From the NCBI RefSeq assembly GCF_011759375.1, contig NZ_JAARML010000007.1, forward strand, positions 1-64,000: a stretch of 64,000 bases of DNA. The letters run 5' to 3'. This DNA comes from Paraflavitalea devenefica (GTDB lineage: Bacteria > Bacteroidota > Bacteroidia > Chitinophagales > Chitinophagaceae). The position numbers were made by a program, and so were the translations under genes. The notes beneath the pieces are model-generated. The model was not told where the DNA came from. It worked only from the letters and a program-made list of their open reading frames with translations, and did no database searches. Positions 34,113 through 41,766 of the stretch are shown in pieces. Numbering within the stretch: the stretch's first letter is position 1; every line of letters starts with the position of its first letter.

Positions 34113-36635
34113 TTACCAGCCCAGCCCCAGGCAAGTGAATTGGTGCATACTTTTAAATTCTACGGCAGTGGTTAACGCCGAATCTTCAAGGCCGTGGGGT
34201 ATATTGACTGAGTATATCTTTTTGGCCAGAAATAACGCTTCGGCGGGCGAAGTTCCTTTTTTTAGTTCCGTCCAGAATGCATCATGCATGGGCTTACCAA
34301 AGAAATTGTCTCGTGCCTTGGCTGGTGAATAATGCGCCCCGGTGCATCCAATGAAAGCATTGGCGCCTGCGTGGAGGTAGGCCATGACAATGGAATCTTT
34401 ATGTGTTCTGCTCCGAACTGGTATATTGGGGTCGTAGTACTGGGCAATAGGCCTGACGATCAGCCCGCCCCAGCAACATCCGGAAAAAACGACCGTACCA
34501 TTGCATGACTTAGGCACGTTGTTCAATTCGAAGGCGTCAAGGTATCTGCCACGTTGATTACGTTCTCCGGTGAAGCGGGTGGCATCCATCTCAGAGCCAT
34601 GCAGCATGAAATAAACAGCGCCTTTGGCAAGCACCTCTTCATTGCCCTGCGATTCGAACAATTCTGAAGCTTCCAGTTTACTGGTCAGTGTGTAAGGTAT
34701 CTTTTCGAAGATATCCACTGCGAAGGGCCGGCGGAAATTATGTATACCAAACCGGGCTGAGGTAGAAAATGAGGCTGCAGAGAGCGCCGACAAGAGGGTG
34801 TCTATATTATTGCCATCCGGTATGCGGCTCACGGGATATTCAGGAAGGAAATCGCCCTCCGTATCTCCATAGATATCATCGCTCCAAATGATGAAATTAT
34901 CCGGGTCATCACGTTGTCGTTTTTCAAAGATCTCCTTGCGTACTGCATTGCGTATATTTTCGTTTAGGAGATTGAATTGCAACGAGGGCAATACATCGTA
35001 ACCACCTACCAGAACAATACCTTTGGTATCTGATCGTATCTGTTTGTGAACGGCTTCTGCCGTATCAACACAATTGCCTTCGAAGGGCACATCATATAAT
35101 CTGGCGCCTGGCATTTTATTGATAAGATCGATTACCTGCTTTACGCCTGCTTCCTTAAATTTCTGTGTCATCAAAGCCAGGTTGGCAACAAATAATAATC
35201 CCTGAAAGCGGCCGCCGGGCTGTTTCACGTCGCGGGAAACCTCCTCACTCAGCCGTCCATTGTTTTTTTTTTCGGTATCGATGGTAAAAGTTACCGGTCC
35301 GGCGCCGATTGCAAAGGAGGCAGTCACCGTAATACGGTTACTTTGGGTGGTTAGCTGGGCACTGACCAGGCTGGATTGTTTCGGTGGAGTATCTGCAGGT
35401 ATTACCGTTCCGGCAGTAGCTGCTGCAACGGCACTACTTACAGCAGGGGCCGCTTCATCTGTTTTTACGGGATTGGGATTGGGTGTAAAGATGTCTGTTT
35501 TCTTTTTTTCTACTTCCATTACCACTTTCCCTGCTCCATTTTTGGCAATGGTAATGATACCGTTCCTGTCTGTTCTGGCAAACTCAAATCGTTCCTTACG
35601 TTCTTCCAGGAATTTCAACACCGTTTTTTCAGGATGCTTATCATCCTTTTTGCCACCCGAATGCGCAATGAGGGTAGTGCCTTCCTTAAGCCAATAGTCG
35701 AAAATGGTTTCGTTGAGCCCATTATTAGAAGTATGGTGAGCGGTTTTGATAAAGTCATAAGGTCCTGCCTTGTTGACGACGTCGAGCAAAAGTGACATTT
35801 CTTCTTCCAATCCTTCCACCTCTGGTTCTGCAAATTGCATGTCGCCAGCCAACAGTGCGGAAAAACCAGGCTCTGACACTTTGATAACAATACTCTGATC
35901 GTTGATGGCGCCTTTGTTTTTCTTGGCATCCAGTAGCAGGATATTATCCAGCACAGGTTGTGAAAATATGCGACGGTACAGGTCCACCTCTGTCTGGATA
36001 GCATCCGTTTCCGGTATCTGCTCGATAAACTTTTTTGTTTCGCGTACCGTTTTCTGCAGAGAAGTTTGTGTTATTTTTAGTTGGTTATGGGTAGGCCCAA
36101 GAATTTTGAGACCAAAGGACTTAAACTCTTTTTCAAGCGCGGTATAGCTATCCTTGCCAGTGCCCTGGTAAAGCTTAACGGGCACCCTTGCCTTTTTGAG
36201 ATCCTTGATCATCCTATCGTAACGCACAGGCAATAGTTCGGCATCGAACAGAAACTGCTCCAATTCAGCATCATCGAGTTCCAACCGATCTTCTTCAAAC
36301 AAGGCATCGATAAAGGGTTCTACTTCTTCTGCATCAAGCTCACCATTTTGACTCCAGCGATATTTGGGATCTGCAAGCAGCGCCTTTTTGATGATAATAT
36401 CGCCATTGCCTACCAAGTTATGCAAACAACCGATATGATCGTCGTGACAATGGGTTACTATGAGTAGGTCGAACTCGTATGGACCATCTTTTTCAAATAT
36501 CTTTCGCAACTGGCGAAGGATTGAATTGTAATCGCCCTGGTGTCCCCCATCGATCAGAATCGATTTGGCACCTTGTGTAATGACAAGGCAATCTCCGTAC
36601 ATGACGGATCCCATATCCAGCAAATATATCTTCAT
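34113..36635 (-). CDS. Cytosolic metallo-beta-lactamase-fold / caspase-like protease fusion
   Basis: About 840 aa from the ATG at 36635 (a TTG lies eight codons upstream; residue numbers here count from that TTG). Residues 9-390 are an MBL-fold hydrolase of the ComEC/Rec2-like group: THCHDDH supplies His70, His72, Asp74 and His75, with GDMQF and TAHHTSNNG further on. Residues about 390-450 form a Pro/Ala/Thr-rich linker. The C-terminal region is a gingipain/caspase-like protease (clan CD): GIVLVGGYDVLP, then FMLHGSEMD with catalytic His687 and VVFSGCCWGG with nucleophile Cys728. No signal peptide, unlike secreted gingipains. The combination suggests a regulated cytosolic protease, possibly in stress or phage response; this is inference. 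Confidence 0.82.
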   Translation of the reverse strand: MKIYLLDMGSVMYGDCLVITQGAKSILIDGGHQGDYNSILRQLRKIFEKDGPYEFDLLIVTHCHDDHIGCLHNLVGNGDIIIKKALLADPKYRWSQNGELDAEEVEPFIDALFEEDRLELDDAELEQFLFDAELLPVRYDRMIKDLKKARVPVKLYQGTGKDSYTALEKEFKSFGLKILGPTHNQLKITQTSLQKTVRETKKFIEQIPETDAIQTEVDLYRRIFSQPVLDNILLLDAKKNKGAINDQSIVIKVSEPGFSALLAGDMQFAEPEVEGLEEEMSLLLDVVNKAGPYDFIKTAHHTSNNGLNETIFDYWLKEGTTLIAHSGGKKDDKHPEKTVLKFLEERKERFEFARTDRNGIITIAKNGAGKVVMEVEKKKTDIFTPNPNPVKTDEAAPAVSSAVAAATAGTVIPADTPPKQSSLVSAQLTTQSNRITVTASFAIGAGPVTFTIDTEKKNNGRLSEEVSRDVKQPGGRFQGLLFVANLALMTQKFKEAGVKQVIDLINKMPGARLYDVPFEGNCVDTAEAVHKQIRSDTKGIVLVGGYDVLPSLQFNLLNENIRNAVRKEIFEKRQRDDPDNFIIWSDDIYGDTEGDFLPEYPVSRIPDGNNIDTLLSALSAASFSTSARFGIHNFRRPFAVDIFEKIPYTLTSKLEASELFESQGNEEVLAKGAVYFMLHGSEMDATRFTGERNQRGRYLDAFELNNVPKSCNGTVVFSGCCWGGLIVRPIAQYYDPNIPVRSRTHKDSIVMAYLHAGANAFIGCTGAHYSPAKARDNFFGKPMHDAFWTELKKGTSPAEALFLAKKIYSVNIPHGLEDSALTTAVEFKSMHQFTCLGLGW

Positions 36636-36916
36636 CGGAAAATAGTTTAGATTAACCAACGGGTATTATAATACGACATTACTATTAAGTGCAGGTAAAA
36701 AAATAGGTGTTTTTCACGTATTTGGAGACTTCCATATAGAGCCTCCCGGGCCTTGGTACCAGGCCGATTATGCAGTTGGTTCAATTTTATTTAAGTAAAG
36801 CACGTGATCCAAGGTCAAACAACCGGTCCTTTTTTACGCAGGTATTGATTCTTCAGGAAAATTGTCACGCGTAAGCAGGTGATTGATTTTGTATTTTTAT
36901 CGAAAAATGAACTACT

Positions 36917-37318
36917 ATGAATTTGGAATTCCCTGGTGCGGTGCCTGAGATACCGGTAAGCGATCTGAAGAAGGCTATTGCCTATTACGAAAGCAATCTT
37001 GGCTTCAGCATAGACTGGGGCCGTGAAGGTGGCAATATTGCGGGAATCTCAAAAGGACACTGTAGAATGTTTCTCACTGACGCCGCCTTTCGGGCGCATT
37101 ACCGCAATGCCAGTCCGGTATTGGTGTGGCTCAATCTCGACAGCAAGGAACAGGTCAACGAACTGTTCGAACTTTGGAGTGCCAGTCAGGCGAAGATTGT
37201 TTCACCGCCGGCGTCAAAGCCATGGGGATTGCATGAGTTCACAGTCGCGGACCTTGACGGCAACCTGTTCCGGGTCTTTTATGATTTTTCCACTACCGAA
37301 CGCGAAAGGGATGCTTAA
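36917..37318 (+). CDS. VOC-superfamily (glyoxalase/bleomycin-resistance-like) protein
   Basis: 133 aa, one VOC module of two beta-alpha-beta-beta-beta units: VPEIPVSDLKKAIAYYESNLGFSIDWG begins the first and the second ends in LHEFTVADLDGNLFRVFYDF. The pattern fits small dimeric VOC proteins, which include bleomycin-binding proteins, fosfomycin enzymes and dioxygenase-like members. A C-terminal Glu position is not clear, so metal binding and enzymatic activity are uncertain. Stands alone; followed within 50 bp by the remnant of a RibD_C-type reductase gene on the other strand. Confidence 0.85.
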   Translation: MNLEFPGAVPEIPVSDLKKAIAYYESNLGFSIDWGREGGNIAGISKGHCRMFLTDAAFRAHYRNASPVLVWLNLDSKEQVNELFELWSASQAKIVSPPASKPWGLHEFTVADLDGNLFRVFYDFSTTERERDA

Positions 37319-37359
37319 CCAGTGGCGGGAGTACTGTAAGAATATCGTAGATTCTTCTG

Positions 37360-37416
37360 TCACTGCTTCAGGTAACGAAACGCAACGCATCCTGATTTAA
37401 ACATTCTTGACTCAAC
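37360..37416 (-). pseudogene. C-terminal remnant of a second RibD_C/DHFR-like gene
   Basis: Read on the minus strand, 37416 to 37360 gives VESRMFKSGCVAFRYLKQ and a stop. The intact reductase at 40079-40636 ends VESKVFKSGCVALHYVKQ and a stop, so 13 of 18 residues agree, including the stop position. Nothing upstream continues the match. This is a decayed or deleted paralogue, of which only the last 18 codons survive. Confidence 0.7.
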
Positions 37417-37571
37417 AGCGGCGAGCCTTGTCACCAATTCGGGCACCCCTTGTATCGTAACCGAACAGCGAAGAGCACATAGGTAGGTCATAAAAAATTG
37501 TTTATCAAGTAAATATTAATTCGGCATTCCATTTGAACATCTACCTGCGCGTTTTCCCAAAATGACTTCTT

Positions 37572-40037
37572 ATGCTTAAAAACTATTGGATCGTGGCCTG
37601 GCGTAGTCTCGTCCGCAATAAAGTTTATAGCCTCGTCAACGTGCTGGGCTTAGCGTTGGGTATTTGTGCCTGTTTGGTCATTTACCTGATCACCCGGTAC
37701 GAATTCAGTTTTGATACCTTTCATCCGGACCGTGACCGCATCTTTTGTGTGGACGTCACGATGCATGGTCATCATATGAATAGCGTACCTGGTCCTTTGC
37801 CGGCCACCATGCGCCGGGAAATGAACGGCTTTCAGACCCTGGCGGCCTTTCAGACCTATCCCGCCAGTGTGACGATACCAGGTGGCCAGCATGGAAAATC
37901 TCAGCGCTTCGACGACGACGGCAGCCTCGCTATCGCGGAGCCACAATACTTCGACATTTTCCCCTACCGGTGGTTAAGCGGAAATGCCAGGACCGCTCTG
38001 ACTATGCCCAACTCGGTGGTGCTTACCGCGGAAAAGGCCAGAAAATACTTTGGCGATCTCGACCCGGACAGGATCATCGGCCAAACCATCTATTACCAGG
38101 ATTCGCTGATAGTCACTGTAACAGGGGTGGTCGCCGATTGGACAGGCAACAGCGATCTTAATTATAGCCAATGGATCTCTTATACTACCATCCCTGTTAG
38201 TTTTCTTCAGCATGAGATAAAGCTGGACGCCTGGAACGAATTTAATCGTTCCAGCCAGGTCATGATCAAACTGGCAAAGGATGTCAAGCCTTCACAGATC
38301 GATGCACAATTTATCGCTTTTGAGAAACGGCACTACTATTCGAAACTGGCATTCGCCGCCCGTTTGAAACCGCTGTCGGGCATCCATTTTCACCGGGAAT
38401 ATGGCGGTGAAGGCAGAAAAGCCAGCCTGCCGGTCCTGTACACGCTCATGGCCGTGGCAGGGTTTATCCTCATTCTTGCCATTGTCAACTTTGTCAATTT
38501 GTCCACCGCACAATCCATGCAAAGAGCGAGAGAGATCGGCGTCCGAAAGGTGCTGGGCGGCAACAGGTCGGGCATCGCCATGCAATTTTTTACCGAAACC
38601 CTGGTGTTGACAGTAGCTGCAGTGGGTCTTGCGGTACTGATGGTAAGACCGGTGTTCAACGTGTTCGCCGATCTGATCCCAACCGGAGTTCATTTCCGGG
38701 TGGATGGTGCTACACTTTTATTTTTGTTGCTGGTCATTGCAGCAACCACCCTCCTGGCAGGGTTTTATCCTGCGAAGGTGCTGGGGAACTATGAACCCAT
38801 GGTGACCCTGAAAGGGATCACTGCGGTGCCAGGCGGCGGAAAAGGGGTGCTGCGCAGAGGACTTATCGTGTTCCAATTTACCATATCGCTGTTGTTTATC
38901 ATAGCGTCTGTCGTCATTGGTTCGCAGTTGCGGTACGCGCTGCACACGGACCTGGGTTTCAAGACGGATGCGATCCTCACGATCAGCCCTCCGCGTGACA
39001 ACAGACTGGGTAAGACAGTTTTCGCGTCGGATAGGGTCCGGCAACGAGCTGTCGTAGAGACGGGTACGACAGCGGTACTGGCGGATAAGATCCGGCAACT
39101 GGCTGGCGTAGAGCAGGTCATCAGAGAGTGGAAGCCGCCGATGGACAAGAAGGGTATTAATTTCGGCGGCGGCGGGCTGAAAAACAGCGATGAGAAGCGG
39201 ATTGAGGTATCCCTTCATTTCGGCAACTCAGCGTACGTCCCATTTTATGGGATGAAGCTGGTGGCGGGACGAAATCTGCTCCCAGGCGACAGTAGCAGGG
39301 AACTGCTGATTAGTGAGACTTGTGCTCGTGCAATGGGTTTTTCCGATGTGAGCAAGGCCATTGGCCGGGAGGTGGCCGTCGGCCCTTTCGATGCCTATCC
39401 CGTAGCCGGCGTGGTGGCCGATTTTTATGAGAGCCCTTTTCGTCGGGCGACCTTGCCGATTATCATCCGACACGATCCCGCGATGGAGACCTCCATTGCG
39501 GTCAGGATCGCCGCAAAGGGCATGACCGCCGGCGAGTTGAAGACCCTCATCGGCCATATGGAGGCGGACTGGAAGACCGTCTTCCCCGGGAAGCCGTTTA
39601 GCTATACTTTCCTGGACGAGAGCATCGCCAATATGTATGCGGACGATCTCCGGACCGAGCGGTTGACCAATGTGGCGATGGGGATCACCGTTTTCATCTC
39701 TTGTTTAGGCCTGCTCGGTCTGGCCATTTTTTCTACGGAAAGAAGGACCAGGGAGATAGGCATCCGAAAGGTATTAGGGGCCACTGTGTCGGGTATTATG
39801 GTCATGCTTTGTAAGGAGATCGTCCTGCTGATCGTCCTCGCCCTGTTGATCGCCACACCGCTGGCCTGGTACTTCATGCATGAATGGCTGCAAGGCTTTG
39901 CCTACCGGACGCCGCTTAGCGGCTGGATGTTTGTTGCAGCAGGAGCGGCGGCCATTGGAATAGCGCTGCTTACCGTGGGTTTTCAGGCGATGAGGGCGGC
40001 AATGGCTAATCCGGTCAAATCATTACGTACCGAATGA
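37572..40037 (+). CDS. MacB/FtsX-type ABC transporter permease
   Basis: 821 aa. An N-terminal span (MLKNYWIVAWRSLVRNKVYSLVNVLGLALGICACLVIYL) leads to a periplasmic MacB_PCD domain, then a FtsX block with three spans (about residues 290-440). A second periplasmic domain and a C-terminal FtsX block (AMGITVFISCLGLLGLAIF, IVLLIVLALLIATPLAWYF, WMFVAAGAAAIGIALL) follow. The motif TREIGIRKVLGA, present in both halves (REIGVRKVLGG in the first), is the FtsX hallmark. These Bacteroidota permeases work with a MacB-type ATPase; none adjoins here, so it must use one encoded elsewhere. Substrate unknown (peptides, lipids or antibiotics). Ends at a strong terminator. Confidence 0.92.
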   Translation: MLKNYWIVAWRSLVRNKVYSLVNVLGLALGICACLVIYLITRYEFSFDTFHPDRDRIFCVDVTMHGHHMNSVPGPLPATMRREMNGFQTLAAFQTYPASVTIPGGQHGKSQRFDDDGSLAIAEPQYFDIFPYRWLSGNARTALTMPNSVVLTAEKARKYFGDLDPDRIIGQTIYYQDSLIVTVTGVVADWTGNSDLNYSQWISYTTIPVSFLQHEIKLDAWNEFNRSSQVMIKLAKDVKPSQIDAQFIAFEKRHYYSKLAFAARLKPLSGIHFHREYGGEGRKASLPVLYTLMAVAGFILILAIVNFVNLSTAQSMQRAREIGVRKVLGGNRSGIAMQFFTETLVLTVAAVGLAVLMVRPVFNVFADLIPTGVHFRVDGATLLFLLLVIAATTLLAGFYPAKVLGNYEPMVTLKGITAVPGGGKGVLRRGLIVFQFTISLLFIIASVVIGSQLRYALHTDLGFKTDAILTISPPRDNRLGKTVFASDRVRQRAVVETGTTAVLADKIRQLAGVEQVIREWKPPMDKKGINFGGGGLKNSDEKRIEVSLHFGNSAYVPFYGMKLVAGRNLLPGDSSRELLISETCARAMGFSDVSKAIGREVAVGPFDAYPVAGVVADFYESPFRRATLPIIIRHDPAMETSIAVRIAAKGMTAGELKTLIGHMEADWKTVFPGKPFSYTFLDESIANMYADDLRTERLTNVAMGITVFISCLGLLGLAIFSTERRTREIGIRKVLGATVSGIMVMLCKEIVLLIVLALLIATPLAWYFMHEWLQGFAYRTPLSGWMFVAAGAAAIGIALLTVGFQAMRAAMANPVKSLRTE

Positions 40038-40046
40038 CCTTAATAG

Positions 40047-40074
40047 AAGCCCCGGAAGTATTCTTCCGGGGCTT
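40047..40074. terminator. Perfect 12-bp terminator hairpin
   Basis: AAGCCCCGGAAG (40047-40058) pairs exactly with CTTCCGGGGCTT (40063-40074) around a TATT loop. It lies between convergent genes (FtsX permease and RibD_C reductase) and could serve both strands. Confidence 0.85.
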
Positions 40075-40078
40075 TCAG

Positions 40079-40636
40079 TTATTGTTTCACATAATGAAGC
40101 GCAACGCATCCCGATTTAAAGACCTTTGACTCAACAAGTCTTACCGGCAAACTCTCCTGGAAGCTAATACCTTCTGACACCCGTCTTCCCTCTCCTGCAA
40201 CTACTGGATGAACAACAATATGGTATTCATCAACCAGGCCAAGCTCTATTAGTTGTGCGGGAAGGGCTACGCCACCGGTTAAAATATTTTTGCCTTGTTC
40301 CTGTTTCAGTTTAAGTATTTCGTCTTGAAGGTTCGAACGAACAATTCTCGTATTCTTTTCTTCAGCGCTGTCTAATGATTGTGAGAAAACAATTTTGTTG
40401 ATGGAGTCGAATGCTTGCGCAAAATCGTTCATTGCTGTTGTCTGTCCGGAATGGTTCTTTGCCACATCGGGCCAAAAAGGAACCATCAGTTGATAGGTTA
40501 TACGTCCATAGACGAGCAGGTCAACATCCCGCATGAGCTGTGTAAAATATTCATGTAATTCTTCTCCGCCTGTTCCCTTGGTGTGGTCACAGCAACCATC
40601 TATGGTAACGTTGATAGCGTAGATTACATTTCTCAT
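40079..40636 (-). CDS. RibD_C / dihydrofolate-reductase-like protein
   Basis: 185 aa from the ATG at 40636 (the frame extends ten codons further but starts poorly). Features of the family: MRNVIYAINVTIDGCCDH at the start, LLVYGRITYQLMVPFWP, KIVFSQSLDSAEEKNTRIV, and a nucleotide-binding segment GKNILTGGVALPAQLIELGLVDEYHIVVHPVVAGEGRR. These small proteins reduce pteridine- or pyrimidine-like substrates with NADPH; the physiological substrate is seldom known. A fragment of a second copy lies at 37360-37416, flanking the FtsX permease. Confidence 0.88.
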   Translation of the reverse strand: MRNVIYAINVTIDGCCDHTKGTGGEELHEYFTQLMRDVDLLVYGRITYQLMVPFWPDVAKNHSGQTTAMNDFAQAFDSINKIVFSQSLDSAEEKNTRIVRSNLQDEILKLKQEQGKNILTGGVALPAQLIELGLVDEYHIVVHPVVAGEGRRVSEGISFQESLPVRLVESKVFKSGCVALHYVKQ

Positions 40637-40949
40637 TTGATTGCTTTTAATGTTGATTTCCCTCAAATTAGTAATTTTTTCAAGGGAAATAGGTAGCCAG
40701 CGGCCAGCGCTATCCTAAATCCCTGGTAACCATATATTAGTCCCTCAGTAAGGGAAAGGATAATCCAGAGATAATCCACATATATCCCAGAGATAATCCA
40801 GAGATAAACCACTTCTTATAGATCTGGATTATCTCCGGAATATTTGAATAATAATTGTTTAATATATTTAAAATATATCATAACTTAGGTAGAGCTTAGT
40901 ACGGGTGTACTAAGGGCTTAACCTTCCTGTAACCACAAACTTTACTGCT
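40637..40949. other. AT-rich intergenic region with repeat cluster and small palindrome
   Basis: Contains a GATAATCC repeat cluster (40758-40836, listed separately), an AT-rich stretch (about 40845-40885) and a perfect 8-bp inverted repeat CTTAGTAC/GTACTAAG (40895-40914, GGGT loop) about 36 bp before the small gene at 40950. No gene is supportable. Confidence 0.5.
40758..40836. repeat. GATAATCC repeat cluster
   Basis: AGAGATAATCCA occurs at 40767-40778 and 40789-40800, and AGAGATAAACCA at 40800-40811. A partial GGATAATCCA lies just before at 40758-40767, and an inverted TGGATTATCTCC at 40825-40836. The inverted copy can fold back on the direct ones. Could be a multi-site operator or a small repeat element. 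Confidence 0.55.
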
Positions 40950-41105
40950 ATGGCAAAAATGCATGGTAACCCTGGTGATGGCCTGCGGGGTTCACTCGGG
41001 GGACTCTCATATTACAAAATGCGGGGAGTAGAAATGGCATCATGGAAGCAGCCGATTATGTGCGGCAAGCACCGTATGTGGGCAGTGCCAAGATCCTGGC
41101 TGTAG
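40950..41105 (+). CDS. Short CDS, probably the truncated start of a larger gene
   Basis: 51 codons: MAKMHGNPGDGLRGSLGGLSYYKMRGVEMA and so on. The opening (small basic start, G-x-L-x-G-S-x-G-G-L-x-Y-Y, then an RG) recalls the N-terminus of a family of about 210-aa Bacteroidota proteins of unknown function (DUF6266-like), but the reading frame ends early and the second half does not match. It is either a remnant or a real micro-protein. A perfect small palindrome lies upstream. Confidence in expression is low. Confidence 0.35.
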   Translation: MAKMHGNPGDGLRGSLGGLSYYKMRGVEMASWKQPIMCGKHRMWAVPRSWL

Positions 41106-41125
41106 GGTGAGTGTTGCCGGAATAA

Positions 41126-41662
41126 TTATTGGTTGTTATTTCTTAACACAGGGGCATTAGCCGGAGCATAAAAGGGTGGATAACCATTGTAGATCCTTCT
41201 GCCTACGCCAATGCTGCCGGAAATGGAGAATGTCCTTTCATTGTTGACATACATCAAACCCATTTGTGCAGCCGACCAGGCGCCAAAGTTGTTGGCGTTC
41301 ATTAAACCATAATTCTTGTCAACCCCCGGTTGATAAAATGTATTGCTGTAAGGAAAAAAAGAAGGCGTCACAGAAACGCCCGCGAAGGCGTATACATTAT
41401 TGGTCAATTGCCTGTTAACTTGTAACCCTACCGGTGCCGATAAAAAGGTACCACTCTTTCCATTAAAACCAACAAAACCAGCGGAAAGGCCAACATATTT
41501 AGTGATAAACCATTTCTTTTTAAGAAGATTGGTGTCGGCCACCTGGTTAAAATGTCTGAAGGCAGGTAGTGTACCATTCATAGATCCAAAAGTTAAAGGC
41601 GACTGCGCCTTTACAGTTACAGCGGATAACAAAATCGCAGCAAAAAGGATTGTCCGTATCAT
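41126..41662 (-). CDS. Small outer-membrane-barrel-like secreted protein
   Basis: 178 aa with signal peptide MIRTILFAAILLSAVTVKAQ. The mature chain has alternating beta strands (VGLSAGFVGFNGKSGTFLSAPVGLQVNRQL, NVYAFAGVSVTPSFFPY, TFSISGSIGVGRRIYNGYPPF) as in small Bacteroidota outer-membrane barrels. The C-terminal tail (PANAPVLRNNNQ) lacks the usual terminal aromatic, so membrane insertion is not certain. A second copy of 49 bp from its 3' end occurs at 43389-43437. Function unknown. Confidence 0.7.
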   Translation of the reverse strand: MIRTILFAAILLSAVTVKAQSPLTFGSMNGTLPAFRHFNQVADTNLLKKKWFITKYVGLSAGFVGFNGKSGTFLSAPVGLQVNRQLTNNVYAFAGVSVTPSFFPYSNTFYQPGVDKNYGLMNANNFGAWSAAQMGLMYVNNERTFSISGSIGVGRRIYNGYPPFYAPANAPVLRNNNQ

Positions 41663-41724
41663 CTCCCTAAAGATAAGCTTCCTTTATAGAATTCGGTAAA
41701 TCCGCCAACTCTATCCTGTCAATT

Positions 41725-41754
41725 AACAATCGGTTAGCTAATTTTCCTGTTCCG
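41725..41754. repeat. 30-bp dispersed repeat, copy 2
   Basis: Same 30-bp sequence as 9944-9973, two mismatches, same orientation. It lies just downstream of the serine hydrolase gene (which ends at 41767) and upstream of the small barrel gene, in non-coding DNA. Confidence 0.6.
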
Positions 41755-41766
41755 CCCTTTAAGCCA

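Noticed and set aside
37572..40037. Possible paired MacB ATPase for the FtsX permease
   Set aside because: No ATP-binding gene adjoins; the only ABC ATPase in the window (31054-31953) is coupled to a different permease.
40767..40811. CRISPR-like array of AGAGATAATCC units
   Set aside because: Units are 12 bp with near-zero or short spacers and no cas genes; they form a short tandem/operator cluster.
41030..41107. Alternative frame reading MEAADYVRQAPYVGSAKILAVG-like sequence
   Set aside because: Protein-like in appearance but without a start, a ribosome-binding context or a recognised family, and overlapping another short frame.
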